Shown here: piece by piece, positions 8,765 to 16,401 of the stretch | How positions within the stretch are numbered: the stretch's first letter is position 1 | How the letters are laid out: the number at the start of each line of letters is the position of its first letter | Source of the DNA: Morganella sibonii | GTDB taxonomy: Bacteria > Pseudomonadota > Gammaproteobacteria > Enterobacterales > Enterobacteriaceae | Length of the DNA: 64,000 nt | Direction: 5' to 3' (one strand) | Assembly (NCBI RefSeq): GCF_040560245.1 | Contig: NZ_JAKMWP010000001.1 | Program-made: the position numbers and the translations under genes | The notes under the pieces: model-generated | What the model saw: only the letters and a program-made list of their open reading frames with translations | What the model was told of the DNA's origin: nothing | Database searches by the model: none

Positions 8765-9597
8765 GACCGGCCCAGAAGCGGGAGGCGGTAACCTGGTTGC
8801 TGGAGGCCTACCGTATCGGGTTACGGCGTGGTTGCCGTCTGATGATGCAGAGCCGCACGGTCTACCACTATCAAAGCCGGCGTGACGACCGCGCAGTCAC
8901 GCAGCGGATAAGGGAAATAGCGGAAACCCGCATCCGCTACGGCGTGCAGCGCATACATATCCTGCTGCGCCGGGAAGGCTGGCTGATTAACCATAAGAAA
9001 ACCCACCGTATTTATTGTCAGGAAGGACTGAATCTGCGGACAAAGCGACCCCGGCGACATGTCACAGCCAGGCACAGACAGGAGCGTCCGGCAGTGACGG
9101 CAGCCGATCAGTGCTGGAGTATGGATTTCGTTGCTGATAATCTGTTCAACGGGCGCCGGATCCGGGCGCTGACTGTAGTCGATAATTTTAGTCGGGAATG
9201 TCTGGCGATAGAAGTTGGACAGGGTCTGCGGGGTGACGATGTGGTTGCGGTAATGGCGCGTCTGAAGCAGTTACAGCACCGCGTTCCCGAACGGTTTCAG
9301 ACCGACAACGGCAGCGAATTTATCTCAAAGGCGCTGGATAAATGGGCATATGAAAACGGGGTAACGATGGACTTCTCCCGGCCCGGAAAACCGACGGACA
9401 ATGCGTTAATCGAATCCTTTAATGGCAGCTTCCGTGACGAGTGTCTGAACGTTCACTGGTTCCTGTCGCTGGAAGATGCGCAGGAAAAGATCGAGTGCTG
9501 GCGGCAGGAATATAACCGGCAAAGACCTCATTCCTCGTTAAATAACCAGACTCCGGAGGAATTCATCCGAAGTCTGCAAAAAGGTCAGGATCTCTGA
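8498..9597 (+). CDS. IS3-family transposase OrfAB (by -1 frameshift)
   Basis: The second frame, entered near 8757, encodes the integrase-type catalytic domain: an HTH_21-like segment, then the DDE triad in SMDFVADN (D), FQTDNGSEF (D) and NALIESFNG (E), with the IS3 hallmark NRQRPHSSLNNQTPEEF near the end. All catalytic positions are present and no stop interrupts the frame up to TGA 9597. The upstream part of the second frame (from 8617) overlaps orfA and is not expected to be translated on its own. Host factors for transposition cannot be judged here. Confidence 0.88.
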
Positions 9598-9629
9598 TTT
9601 AGCCTGGCGCTGATTTTGGGAGGAGATCA

Positions 9630-10458
9630 GGACGGCACGGTGGCGTATGACGCCGGGATTCAGTGGCTGTATGAGCCGGGCGCACTGGTTCCGGCGGCAC
9701 GGTATGAAAAAGGGAAACTGCATTACCTCGTCACCGACCATCAGGGCACACCGCGTGAAATCTTCACGGAAAGCGGGACGGTCAGTTGGGCAGCAAGACC
9801 GGACACCTGGGGACAAATGGCGTTCTGGAGCCTGAAAACCAGTGCCAATGACCCGAATTACACTGAATGCCACTTTCGTTTCGCAGGACAATATGAAGAT
9901 GCAGAAACGGGCTTGTACTATAACCGGTTCCGCTATTATGATAAGGACACGGGACAGTACATCAGCCCCGACCCAATAGGGCTGGAAGGCGGCTTTAATC
10001 CGTATGGGTATGTGCATTGTCCGGTGGGTTGGGTGGATCCGTTTGGATTGGCGGGAACATCAACATTTAGCAATAAATATCAGGCAGAAGATGTTTTAGG
10101 AAGAAAAGTATATAAAAATACTATTGATGTAATACCAGATGCACCTTCTTATGTCCATCCGTCAGTTCACCCATCAATAAAGGGTAAAATTGATGATGGA
10201 TGGACAAACTTAGATTTAATGAAGAATGGATATGCGCCTATTGGTCCTGATGGGAAGCAGATTAACTTACACCATGTAATAGGTAAAGAGCCTGGCCCAA
10301 TGGTTGAACTGGTAGCAACAACACATAAAGATTATCATAAACCATTACATGGACTTATCGAGAATGGTAATAGTTTTAGAAATACCCCAGCACTAGATCG
10401 CCAATACAATAAATATAGGCGTGATTACTGGAAACTCAGAGCGAAAGATTTTGAATGA
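9630..10458 (+). pseudogene. Rhs protein C-terminal fragment with LHH-type nuclease toxin tip
   Basis: The fragment starts at the right end of the insertion sequence, so the large N-terminal YD-repeat barrel is missing. Residues about 1-130 are the Rhs core end, including RFAGQYEDAETGLYYNRFRYY and the autocleavage-type motif DPIGLEGG...YGYV, then WVDPFGLAG. After this, base composition drops and a variable tip of about 130 residues follows. It contains NLHHVIGKE and THKDYHKPLHG, matching the LHH branch of the HNH/ENDO VII nuclease superfamily. The tip should cut nucleic acid. Without its N-terminus the toxin probably cannot be delivered, and expression depends on an internal start. Confidence 0.85.
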
Positions 10459-10465
10459 GGTGAGT

Positions 10466-10915
10466 ATGGACAGTATTAATGCATTAATTAATAAATTAAA
10501 TGATAATGCCATTGATGAAGTATATTGGCTTGGCTCTGCTAATCGTGAATCAATAACTACTCTTAAAGATGCTCTATCTATTGATTTACCCTCTGACTTT
10601 ATGGATTTTTTATCTATAACTGGTGGTGGAGGGGTTGTTGGAGAAGAAATATCTGGTATTGTGAATAATGATGTGTTTATTGAGTCTGGTGGTTCGATTT
10701 ATTATGATACAATGAATTGCAGAAAGGATTTTGAATTACCGCCGCATTTATGTGTGATTTATTTTAAGGACGATGATGTATGTTGGTGCATTGATTGTTC
10801 AGATGATAAATATGGTAGTGTTATAAATTATGATTTATTTTCAAAGAAAATAACCGGTATCTTACATCCTTCGTTTATGTCATTTTTCAATGAGTATGTT
10901 GAACTCAGGATTTAG
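10466..10915 (+). CDS. SMI1/KNR4-type immunity protein
   Basis: A 149-residue acidic protein following the Rhs tip after 7 bases, with a GAGGTGAG ribosome binding site. It has the SMI1/KNR4 immunity pattern: an N-terminal helix, LPSDFMDFLSITGGGG, then strands with acidic turns and a C-terminal SFMSFFNEYVE helix. It should bind and block the adjacent LHH nuclease. It is AT-rich compared with the Rhs core, as is usual for toxin/immunity tips swapped between strains. Intact, so it could still protect against kin carrying the same toxin. Confidence 0.8.
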   Translation: MDSINALINKLNDNAIDEVYWLGSANRESITTLKDALSIDLPSDFMDFLSITGGGGVVGEEISGIVNNDVFIESGGSIYYDTMNCRKDFELPPHLCVIYFKDDDVCWCIDCSDDKYGSVINYDLFSKKITGILHPSFMSFFNEYVELRI

Positions 10916-10950
10916 AGGGATAAATTTTAATATTTATATTGGCTACGGAT

Positions 10951-10979
10951 AACTATATGATAGATGAAATCATATAGTT
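10951..10979. terminator. AT-rich hairpin after the immunity gene
   Basis: A perfect 11-bp inverted repeat (AACTATATGAT/ATCATATAGTT) with a 7-base loop lies 35 bases after the immunity gene and likely ends its transcript. Confidence 0.55.
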
Positions 10980-11040
10980 ATTTATAAATATAATAACTAC
11001 TATATAGAATTCCTTAAATCAGCTTATATCTGATTTACCT

Positions 11041-11439
11041 CACAGGGCGATTGCTGGCGTTACACGTATGATGCTTTCGGCTGTCGCCAGAGAAAATATC
11101 AGGTGGTGAACGTACAGAAACCGGTACATCTTTAGCGTCTGAACCAGCCCCGGTAGTTTGTGGCTGGCAGTATCTATGGTCCGGCAATAGATGATTGAGG
11201 AAGCGTCGGTATATGCGGACGGCACGGTGGCGTATGACGGTGGGATTCAGTGGCTGTATGAACTGGGTGCACTGGTTCTGGCAGCACGGTATGAAAACGG
11301 AAAACTGCATTACCTCGTCACCGACCATCAGGATATATCGCTAGTTCCAATAAAACAACATCAGTCCCTCGGGATTGTGCAAGATTCTTTACACCCAGGA
11401 GGGAAGGAGGGAATGAATAATTGGGGAGGAGGAAGATAG
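11041..11439 (+). pseudogene. Second, displaced Rhs C-terminal remnant
   Basis: Degraded rhs core sequence. 11041-11134 reads WRYTYDAFGCRQRKY and then stops. 11191-11330 repeats the core seen at 9630 (DGTVAYD, GIQWLYE, KLHYLVTDHQ). After DHQ the sequence jumps to a short toxin tail, ISLVPIKQHQ...HPGGKEGMNNWGGGR, ending at TAG 11437. Such GGGR tails occur at the end of many polymorphic nuclease toxins. Most of the core and toxin is deleted between the DHQ stretch and the tail. This is a leftover tip from an earlier recombination at the rhs locus. Confidence 0.75.
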
Positions 11440-11440
11440 T

Positions 11441-11761
11441 ATGAATAATGAAACAATAAGAAATGTTTTACTGAAAGTATTAGATATACCGTGGAATTTA
11501 GCATTGTACCTACCTAAAAATACAGCGAACTGGAATTTAGATACAATTGCTATGATTGAAGATCCTGATGATGTTGAATCAGATGAACTAGATAATGATC
11601 CTGAAGTTATAAAAGAAGCTAATTATAAATATGTTATATCAATTCAAATATTACAAAGCATTGTCACCAATGCTAAATTACAAAAAGCAAATGTAACTGA
11701 AGAAGAGTTGCTTCAATGCCTCATTTATTATTTTAATAATGACGATTATTTAACATTTTAG
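11441..11761 (+). CDS. DUF7716-like orphan immunity protein
   Basis: A 106-residue acidic, AT-rich protein starting one base after the Rhs remnant stop codon. The pattern PWNLALYLPK, W-LDT and DPDDVESDE is what I associate with DUF7716 proteins, which sit behind polymorphic toxins. It probably neutralised the toxin whose tail precedes it. As the toxin is now only a stub, the gene may be kept as protection against neighbours that still carry it. A GGAGGAGGAAG ribosome binding site is strong. Confidence 0.65.
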   Translation: MNNETIRNVLLKVLDIPWNLALYLPKNTANWNLDTIAMIEDPDDVESDELDNDPEVIKEANYKYVISIQILQSIVTNAKLQKANVTEEELLQCLIYYFNNDDYLTF

Positions 11762-12128
11762 TTCATAGCCAGAAGATCCTTAATATTCTGGTTTCTTCAT
11801 TTTTAAGATATGTTTAGTTTTGTTTTTAGCCGCTGACAAATTTGCTATCAGCGCATCGAGTGCTGGATTGCACTCAGTATCGCTTGCTATTGTTGGTTTT
11901 ACTGATAATCGTTCTTAATCGCACAGATAATCTAGACACTTCCGAGCCACCGATAATACCGGTGCCCACTTCCTCCAAAATGGAACAGTTATAATCAAAT
12001 TTTAACACAGAAACCCCGGTAATTTTTTGCCCTCAAAAATTACTTTACTCTCCCTTTTAGCTGATATCTTTCTGAAAATTCCTGAGCACACCGGCTTCAC
12101 AAACAGGCTCATATTCAGGGATACCAGT
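11762..12128. other. Gene-free remnant stretch
   Basis: It begins with a terminator-like hairpin (CCAGAA...TTCTGG, about 11769-11793). The rest shows no convincing gene, promoter or repeat. The base composition rises to the right, and it probably marks an old junction between the Rhs tip region and the integrase module. Confidence 0.5.
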
Positions 12129-13016
12129 ATGTCAAAACTCACCAAACAGCTCACTACCCTCGCCCGGCAGGGCGGCGGCAGTTTTAAAACCGTGGCGGAT
12201 CGCTCAAAACTGGCAGCACGCTTTGCGGCGAAGATGGCTGCACTGAATATTCAGATCCGCGATGTGAAACACATCAAAACGCATCATATTGAAAAATATA
12301 TCCGGAGCCGCCAGGTGGAGGGGATTTCAACACGCACACTGCAAAATGAGATGGCGGCGGTGCGAAATATTCTGACCACCGCCGGTCGCGGTAAGCTGGC
12401 TGATCCGCTGCATGAGAAACTGAGTAATAAGGCACTCGGGTTGTCCGGTGCGAGCCGTGACGGCACGAAGGTTACCATCAGTGAGGAGCGTTATCTCGCG
12501 GCTGTGTCCTGTGCGGAAAAACAGGACGCCGGTGTGGCGGCAGCGCTGCAACTCGCCCGTTGTTTCGGGCTGCGGACGGAAGAGGCTGTGCAGTCGGTAA
12601 AGTCACTGAAAACCTGGCAACAGGCATTGCTGCGCGGAGAGGCGAGGGTGCGTGTGGTGTTCGGCACAAAGGGCGGACGGCCACGCGATACAACAGTGAT
12701 CGACCGGGACAAAATGCTGCACGCGGTCAATCATGCTCTGACGGTGGCCACAGCACAGAACGGTCGCCTGGTTGACCGGCCGGAGTTGAAATCCGCTATT
12801 GACCGTTACCGCAATGTCGCCCGCAAAGCCGGGCTGACCGGTAAATCCGCACCACACAGCCTGCGTTACGCCTGGGCGGTTGATGCGATGGAGTTTCATA
12901 CCTGCAACGGCATGAGTGAAAAGGAAGTCAGCGCGATGGTGTCGATGGATCTCGGGCACGGTGACGGGCGCGGGCGTTATGTGATGCGCGTTTACACGAA
13001 ATCTTCAGAAAGCTGA
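12129..13016 (+). CDS. Tyrosine-recombinase-like integrase-domain protein
   Basis: A 295-residue protein; I start at ATG 12129, since the upstream in-frame codons are hydrophobic and lack a ribosome binding site. Residues about 5-95 resemble an N-terminal SAM-like core-binding domain. The C-terminal part has ARCFGLRTEEAVQ (Arg), SAPHSLRYAWAVD (HxLR), LGHGDGRGRYVMRVY with a terminal Tyr, and so keeps R...HxxR...H...Y. The motifs are shifted from classical integrases, as in the integrase-domain proteins common on Enterobacterales islands. It may act in excision or be a relic. It is followed by regulatory palindromes and ardC. Confidence 0.7.
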   Translation: MSKLTKQLTTLARQGGGSFKTVADRSKLAARFAAKMAALNIQIRDVKHIKTHHIEKYIRSRQVEGISTRTLQNEMAAVRNILTTAGRGKLADPLHEKLSNKALGLSGASRDGTKVTISEERYLAAVSCAEKQDAGVAAALQLARCFGLRTEEAVQSVKSLKTWQQALLRGEARVRVVFGTKGGRPRDTTVIDRDKMLHAVNHALTVATAQNGRLVDRPELKSAIDRYRNVARKAGLTGKSAPHSLRYAWAVDAMEFHTCNGMSEKEVSAMVSMDLGHGDGRGRYVMRVYTKSSES

Positions 13017-13072
13017 AAAGAGTTTCTGTTCCCGTTGTCAGTAACAAAAAATTAGTATCAGGTGGATTATTC

Positions 13073-13087
13073 GTTGTCACTGACAAC
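13073..13087. promoter_or_regulatory. 15-bp palindrome, possible operator
   Basis: GTTGTCACTGACAAC is a perfect palindrome about its central base. A half-copy, GTTGTCAGT, occurs at 13034. Both lie in the gap before ardC, as expected for a repressor site. The repressor is not identified. Confidence 0.5.
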
Positions 13088-13127
13088 AGCCTTTTATTAA
13101 CCCGCGCGGGGATTTTTTCCTGCCGGG

Positions 13128-13159
13128 AGACATCCCCGTGTTGACTGACAGGGATGTCT
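13128..13159 (+). promoter_or_regulatory. Hairpin covering the ardC ribosome binding site
   Basis: AGACATCCC (13128-13136) pairs with GGGATGTCT (13151-13159), a perfect 9-bp stem ending one base before the ardC ATG. The likely ribosome binding site AGGGA lies in the 3' arm, so the stem would hide it. Confidence 0.55.
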
Positions 13160-13160
13160 T

Positions 13161-14214
13161 ATGAAACAGAAAACTAACCGTAAACCCGTTGTAAAAGCTG
13201 ACTTATTCCGGGAGGTGACCGACAAAATGATTGCCGCACTGGAGTCCGGTACACCACCGTGGCGTCAGGCGTGGCAGAGCGGAAATGAAGGGCTGCCCGC
13301 CAATGCGGTGACCGGCAGGCATTACGGAGGTATCAATGTGATGCTGCTGTGGTCGGATGCAGTGAATAAAGGGTATGAGCGCAACCGCTGGCTGACTTTC
13401 CGTCAGGCGCGGGAAGCGGGGGGAAATGTGCGCAGAGGGGAGAAATCCACGACTGTGGTCCTGTTCAAACCGTTTCAGAAAGCGGAGGAGGATGAGCACG
13501 GCCGGATGACCACGGATGAAAACGGTGACCTTATCATGAGAAATTACCGGATGATGGACAGTTTTCACCTGTTTAATATCGATCAGTGTGAAAACCTGCC
13601 TGATAAGCTGTATCCGGAACAACCGGTGCTGCCGGAAGCGGAACGTATTGCCGGAGCGGATAAGATTGTTGCTAATGGCGGCGTTCCGGTGAGACACAAC
13701 AACGGCGGACGTGCCTGTTATCATTCGGTTGCTGATCACATCATTATGCCGCACGCTGCACAGTTCCGGAGCCCTGCGGACTATTACAGCACGCTGCTGC
13801 ATGAACTGGTGCATTCTACCGGTCATGTATCGCGTCTGGCCCGGGAAGGAATTGTGGATTGTCCGGCAGATAAACATGATCCGGTATATGGATTTGAGGA
13901 GCTGGTTGCGGAGATGGGGGCAGCATTTCTGTGTGCAGATCTGGGAATACAGGGGGATCTGCAACATGAAAGCTATACCCTTATTCATTCAAATTGCAGG
14001 TTCGTTGGCCGCGCTCAGCCAGCCGGGTCACATACTGATTGTATGCTCCCCGTCTGTCTTCCCTTGCCGCCTGCCTGCATTTCGAATGACGTTGGGTAAT
14101 ATCGCGTCCTGGCTGACGATCCTGAAGGAGGACAAACGGGCGATATTCCGGGCTGCACGTTATGCACGGGAAGCCTTTGAATATCTGACCTCAGCGACAG
14201 AAACCTGTCGCTGA
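13161..14214 (+). pseudogene. ArdC-like antirestriction protein, broken by a MITE-like insert
   Basis: Residues 1-272 are an ArdC-type protein. The N-terminal ssDNA-binding domain contains PPWRQAW, YGGINVMLLW and EKSTTVVLFK. The zincin-like metallopeptidase domain has HELVHSTGH (HExxH, residues 214-218) and the downstream FEELVAEMGAAF helix. ArdC proteins protect incoming mobile DNA from restriction. The frame is interrupted after HESY by 124 foreign bases (13977-14100). Removing them rejoins HESY to IASWLTILK and restores the normal end at TGA 14214. As it stands, translation runs into the insert and stops at 14099 with a foreign tail of about 40 residues. The catalytic motif survives, so partial function is possible. 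Confidence 0.88.
13977..14100 (+). mobile_element. MITE-like 124-bp repeat inserted in ardC
   Basis: The insert begins ACCCTTATTC and ends TTGGGTAAT, so its tips are inverted (ACCC/GGGT). A shared core (CGGGTCACATACTGA, then TGTATGCT and CTTGCCGCC) recurs at 29056-29183 in the same orientation. It is too short to encode protein and resembles the small palindromic repeats common in Yersinia, Photorhabdus and Morganellaceae intergenic DNA. Confidence 0.8.
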
Positions 14215-14275
14215 TATCATAACACTCAGAGTTACCGGTTGTTCCGGTAGCTCTTTTTTATGTCCGGAAATCCTG

Positions 14276-15424
14276 ATGCTGAATCTGAAATCCTTCTTTC
14301 AAATCCGGTCAATCCCGGAGAAAACACCAAAAATCCCGGCCGGATATTACCGTCCCCTCAGTGCGGACGTGTTGCTGGCAACACCGCAGCGTCAGTGCTG
14401 GCTGGCTTTTCTCCGTGATTCTTCACCACTGCCGAAAGCTCAGTTTCGGCACTATTATCAGCAACCGTTGATGCACTGCCTGACCCTGATGCAGCAGTTT
14501 CCGCTGACAGCGGAGGGGACACACGCCCGTTCAGGGGGAATGGCGGATTACATGCTGGAAAGCCTGTCATACGCGGTGCGGCTGGCAAAAGGGTATATGT
14601 TGCCGCTCGGTGCTCCGCCGGAAGAGCAGGCCGCACAAAGTACTGCCTGGCATGCAGTGATGGTGTATGCGGCCATGTTATCGCCGCTGGGTTATCTCTG
14701 TGATTTACATGTTGAGTTGGCGAATGGGAAACACTGGTTTCCGCTGGATAATGCACCTCCTGCGTCTTATCGGTTCCGGTTTCTTCCCGCAGCGCCGGAT
14801 GATGTGCGGCAGAGTGCCGGGGCTATGCTGGCGTGGCGGCTTATTCCTGCTGAGGCGATTCAGTGGCTGAGTAACTATCCGGATGCGTTTCGTGCGTTGT
14901 CGCTGTATCTGAGCGGCTTCCGGGAACAGACGGGTGTGGTTCATCATATTATTTCTGAGGCGGCACAACTGACGACAGGGATGACAGCGGAGAAAGCAAA
15001 ACCTGTTAATGATATGGTCAGCCACAATGTGAGTGAAGTACCGGAAGAATTTCCTGACAGTCCCGGAAGTCAGTTCTGGCAGTGGCTGGTGACAGGATGT
15101 CAGTGCGGGGAAATTGCGGTCAATCAGGCGGAGAACAGCGTTCATCTGACCGGCGGTTATCTCTTTCTGCCCTCGCCGTGGATCTTCCGGCAATACCTGA
15201 CTACAACCGGCGGCGAGCTACAGGAAAAAGACGCGATTCAGAAAGCGTTTGAGCGACTCCGGTATCACCGGCGGAACAGCGGAAAAATGGTCACCTGTCA
15301 TTTATATCAGACAGAAGACAGGGAAGGGCCTTACCGGAAACTGAGCGGTTATCTGGTTCCCGCCGGGAAGGTGTTCAGCGGCGGAATTAATGACGGAGAT
15401 AATCCCCTGCTTGCTGTTATATAA
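14276..15424 (+). CDS. TraI_2 / putative-helicase-domain protein of integrative elements
   Basis: A 382-residue protein. Residues about 20-230 fit the TraI_2 (DUF1528) relaxase-associated domain: YYRPLSADVLLATPQRQ, then GTHARSGGMADYMLESLSYAVRLAKG, an HD-like segment usually read as H-x-x-GG-L-x-H-x-L, although here the second His is missing. The C-terminal part (290-382) matches the winged-helix end domain often fused to it (HLTGGYLFLPSPWIF). In ICEs and genomic islands this protein works in conjugative DNA processing. No type IV secretion genes are in the window, so the element probably depends on a helper or is decayed. Confidence 0.7.
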   Translation: MLNLKSFFQIRSIPEKTPKIPAGYYRPLSADVLLATPQRQCWLAFLRDSSPLPKAQFRHYYQQPLMHCLTLMQQFPLTAEGTHARSGGMADYMLESLSYAVRLAKGYMLPLGAPPEEQAAQSTAWHAVMVYAAMLSPLGYLCDLHVELANGKHWFPLDNAPPASYRFRFLPAAPDDVRQSAGAMLAWRLIPAEAIQWLSNYPDAFRALSLYLSGFREQTGVVHHIISEAAQLTTGMTAEKAKPVNDMVSHNVSEVPEEFPDSPGSQFWQWLVTGCQCGEIAVNQAENSVHLTGGYLFLPSPWIFRQYLTTTGGELQEKDAIQKAFERLRYHRRNSGKMVTCHLYQTEDREGPYRKLSGYLVPAGKVFSGGINDGDNPLLAVI

Positions 15425-15436
15425 TGATATCATTAT
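15421..15436. promoter_or_regulatory. 16-bp perfect palindrome
   Basis: ATAATGATATCATTAT overlaps the stop codon of the TraI_2 gene and precedes the structured leader. It could be an operator for the downstream transcript or part of a terminator without T-run. Confidence 0.4.
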
Positions 15437-15808
15437 AGATTCTCACCGACTATAAATCCCCGTGACAGATGAAAACCGGGAAATGCCTGTAAAATCGGGC
15501 AGGGTAACTATTCGTGGCAAAGAGCGCTTGAAGCGACTGACTAATCACGGTATCTTTCCTCCGCTCCTGCAAAATCAGGAGACGGGATTGGTCTCCCGGA
15601 TCTGCATCTTACCGGTGACATAAGACGGGTATCTCGTCTTTATTTATGTCGCATGTCCAGCTGTACCTCAATGGTGGGCCGGACGGTGGCGTCGCAAGAC
15701 GCGCCGGTGTCTGGTAAGGCCGGTAAGACCAACTCCGTTCGGTTCCACCACCCGCAGATTGGTCTCTTCGGGAGTGGTTTAAGCCTTTACTTACCAGAGG
15801 ATGCCATT
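15425..15808 (+). other. Structured gene-free leader
   Basis: A 384-base stretch with several inverted repeats: GGAGAC/GTCTCC (15578-15596) and a longer stem GACATAA...TTATGTC with inner GACG/CGTC (15617-15650). GGTCTC-type boxes recur at 15591 and near 15762. It leads into the 155-residue gene at 15809. An open frame from 15653 runs through but has no ribosome binding site and odd composition, so I read this as untranslated, structured RNA or an operator region. Confidence 0.45.
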
Positions 15809-16273
15809 ATGGCGACGACCCTTAACCCCGATCATCCGTTAGTTTCTGTTTCCTTCACCGCTGATACTGATTTTACTGTCCTGGCTGACCATTGCGCCCT
15901 GTTTGCTGAAGTTTTGATTGAGTCGGCTGACCCGGTACAGAAACTGGCATTGTGCGGCAGGATAAGTACCGGGCTCTCTCTGCTGAAATCCAAGCTCGCT
16001 GATCCCATCGCTCCCCATCTTGTTGAATGTCTGACCACCGATATCCCCCCTGTCTCTTCTCCTCCCCGCTTTAATCCCGACAGCACTGAACTCTGCAACT
16101 ATTGTCTGGCGCTGACACAGGTTCTGGCAGGGCAGGGATTTGGCTCTCAGACGGCGATGAACCTGAGCTGGCTGCTGTATGAATTACTGGATTATTTTAA
16201 GACAGATTTGCAGTCACCGCGCTGGTTACGGACAGCAGAAGGAACCCGGTTTCTTGATGAAAGGACGGCATGA
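15809..16273 (+). CDS. Hypothetical island protein
   Basis: A 154-residue protein starting at ATG 15809 after a GAGGATG ribosome binding site. It is helical (NFTV-like hydrophobic helices, LALCGRISTGLSLLKSKL, YCLALTQVLAGQG), has two cysteines in the first 90 residues and a Trp-rich C-terminus. No signal peptide. I do not recognise the family, but its place between a TraI_2 gene and an integrase suggests a conserved island accessory or regulatory protein. Confidence 0.55.
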   Translation: MATTLNPDHPLVSVSFTADTDFTVLADHCALFAEVLIESADPVQKLALCGRISTGLSLLKSKLADPIAPHLVECLTTDIPPVSSPPRFNPDSTELCNYCLALTQVLAGQGFGSQTAMNLSWLLYELLDYFKTDLQSPRWLRTAEGTRFLDERTA

Positions 16274-16340
16274 TGCACAACAGGGAGGAAAAAAAAGATT
16301 ATCACAATCGTGGATGGTCGAAATTTTATGGTATTTCATG

Positions 16341-16359
16341 GTGTTATAAGCGATAACAC
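16341..16359. promoter_or_regulatory. Inverted repeat upstream of the integrase
   Basis: GTGTTAT-AAGCG-ATAACAC is a perfect 7-bp inverted repeat 43 bases before the integrase start, well placed for an operator or an excisionase/integrase arm-type site. Confidence 0.5.
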
Positions 16360-16401
16360 GCGGCACCGGATACATGAATTACGTTTACATATGAGTGCGT
16401 T

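Larger units (their letters stand above)
8469..9629 (+). mobile_element. IS3-family insertion sequence, IS407-like
   Basis: A complete element of about 1.16 kb with orfA and orfB in the IS3 arrangement. Ends are approximate: the right end is taken at the CA of GAGGAGATCA, and its reverse complement shares TCTCCT plus an A-run with the left end near 8469. No short target duplication is found between the two flanks (CCTT on the left, GGAC on the right). The left neighbour is a cut GT9 gene and the right neighbour a cut rhs gene, so the copy sits at a rearrangement junction. Intact frames suggest it may still be active. Confidence 0.75.

Noticed and set aside
11833..11960. Possible insertion sequence end or att site near 11.9 kb
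   Set aside because: Short imperfect inverted sequences only; no transposase, no match to the tRNA-Phe 3' end, and no target duplication could be recognised.
15653..15808. Upstream extension of the 154-residue island protein
   Set aside because: No ribosome binding site, unusual composition, and strong hairpins in the DNA; the internal ATG 15809 has a good site.
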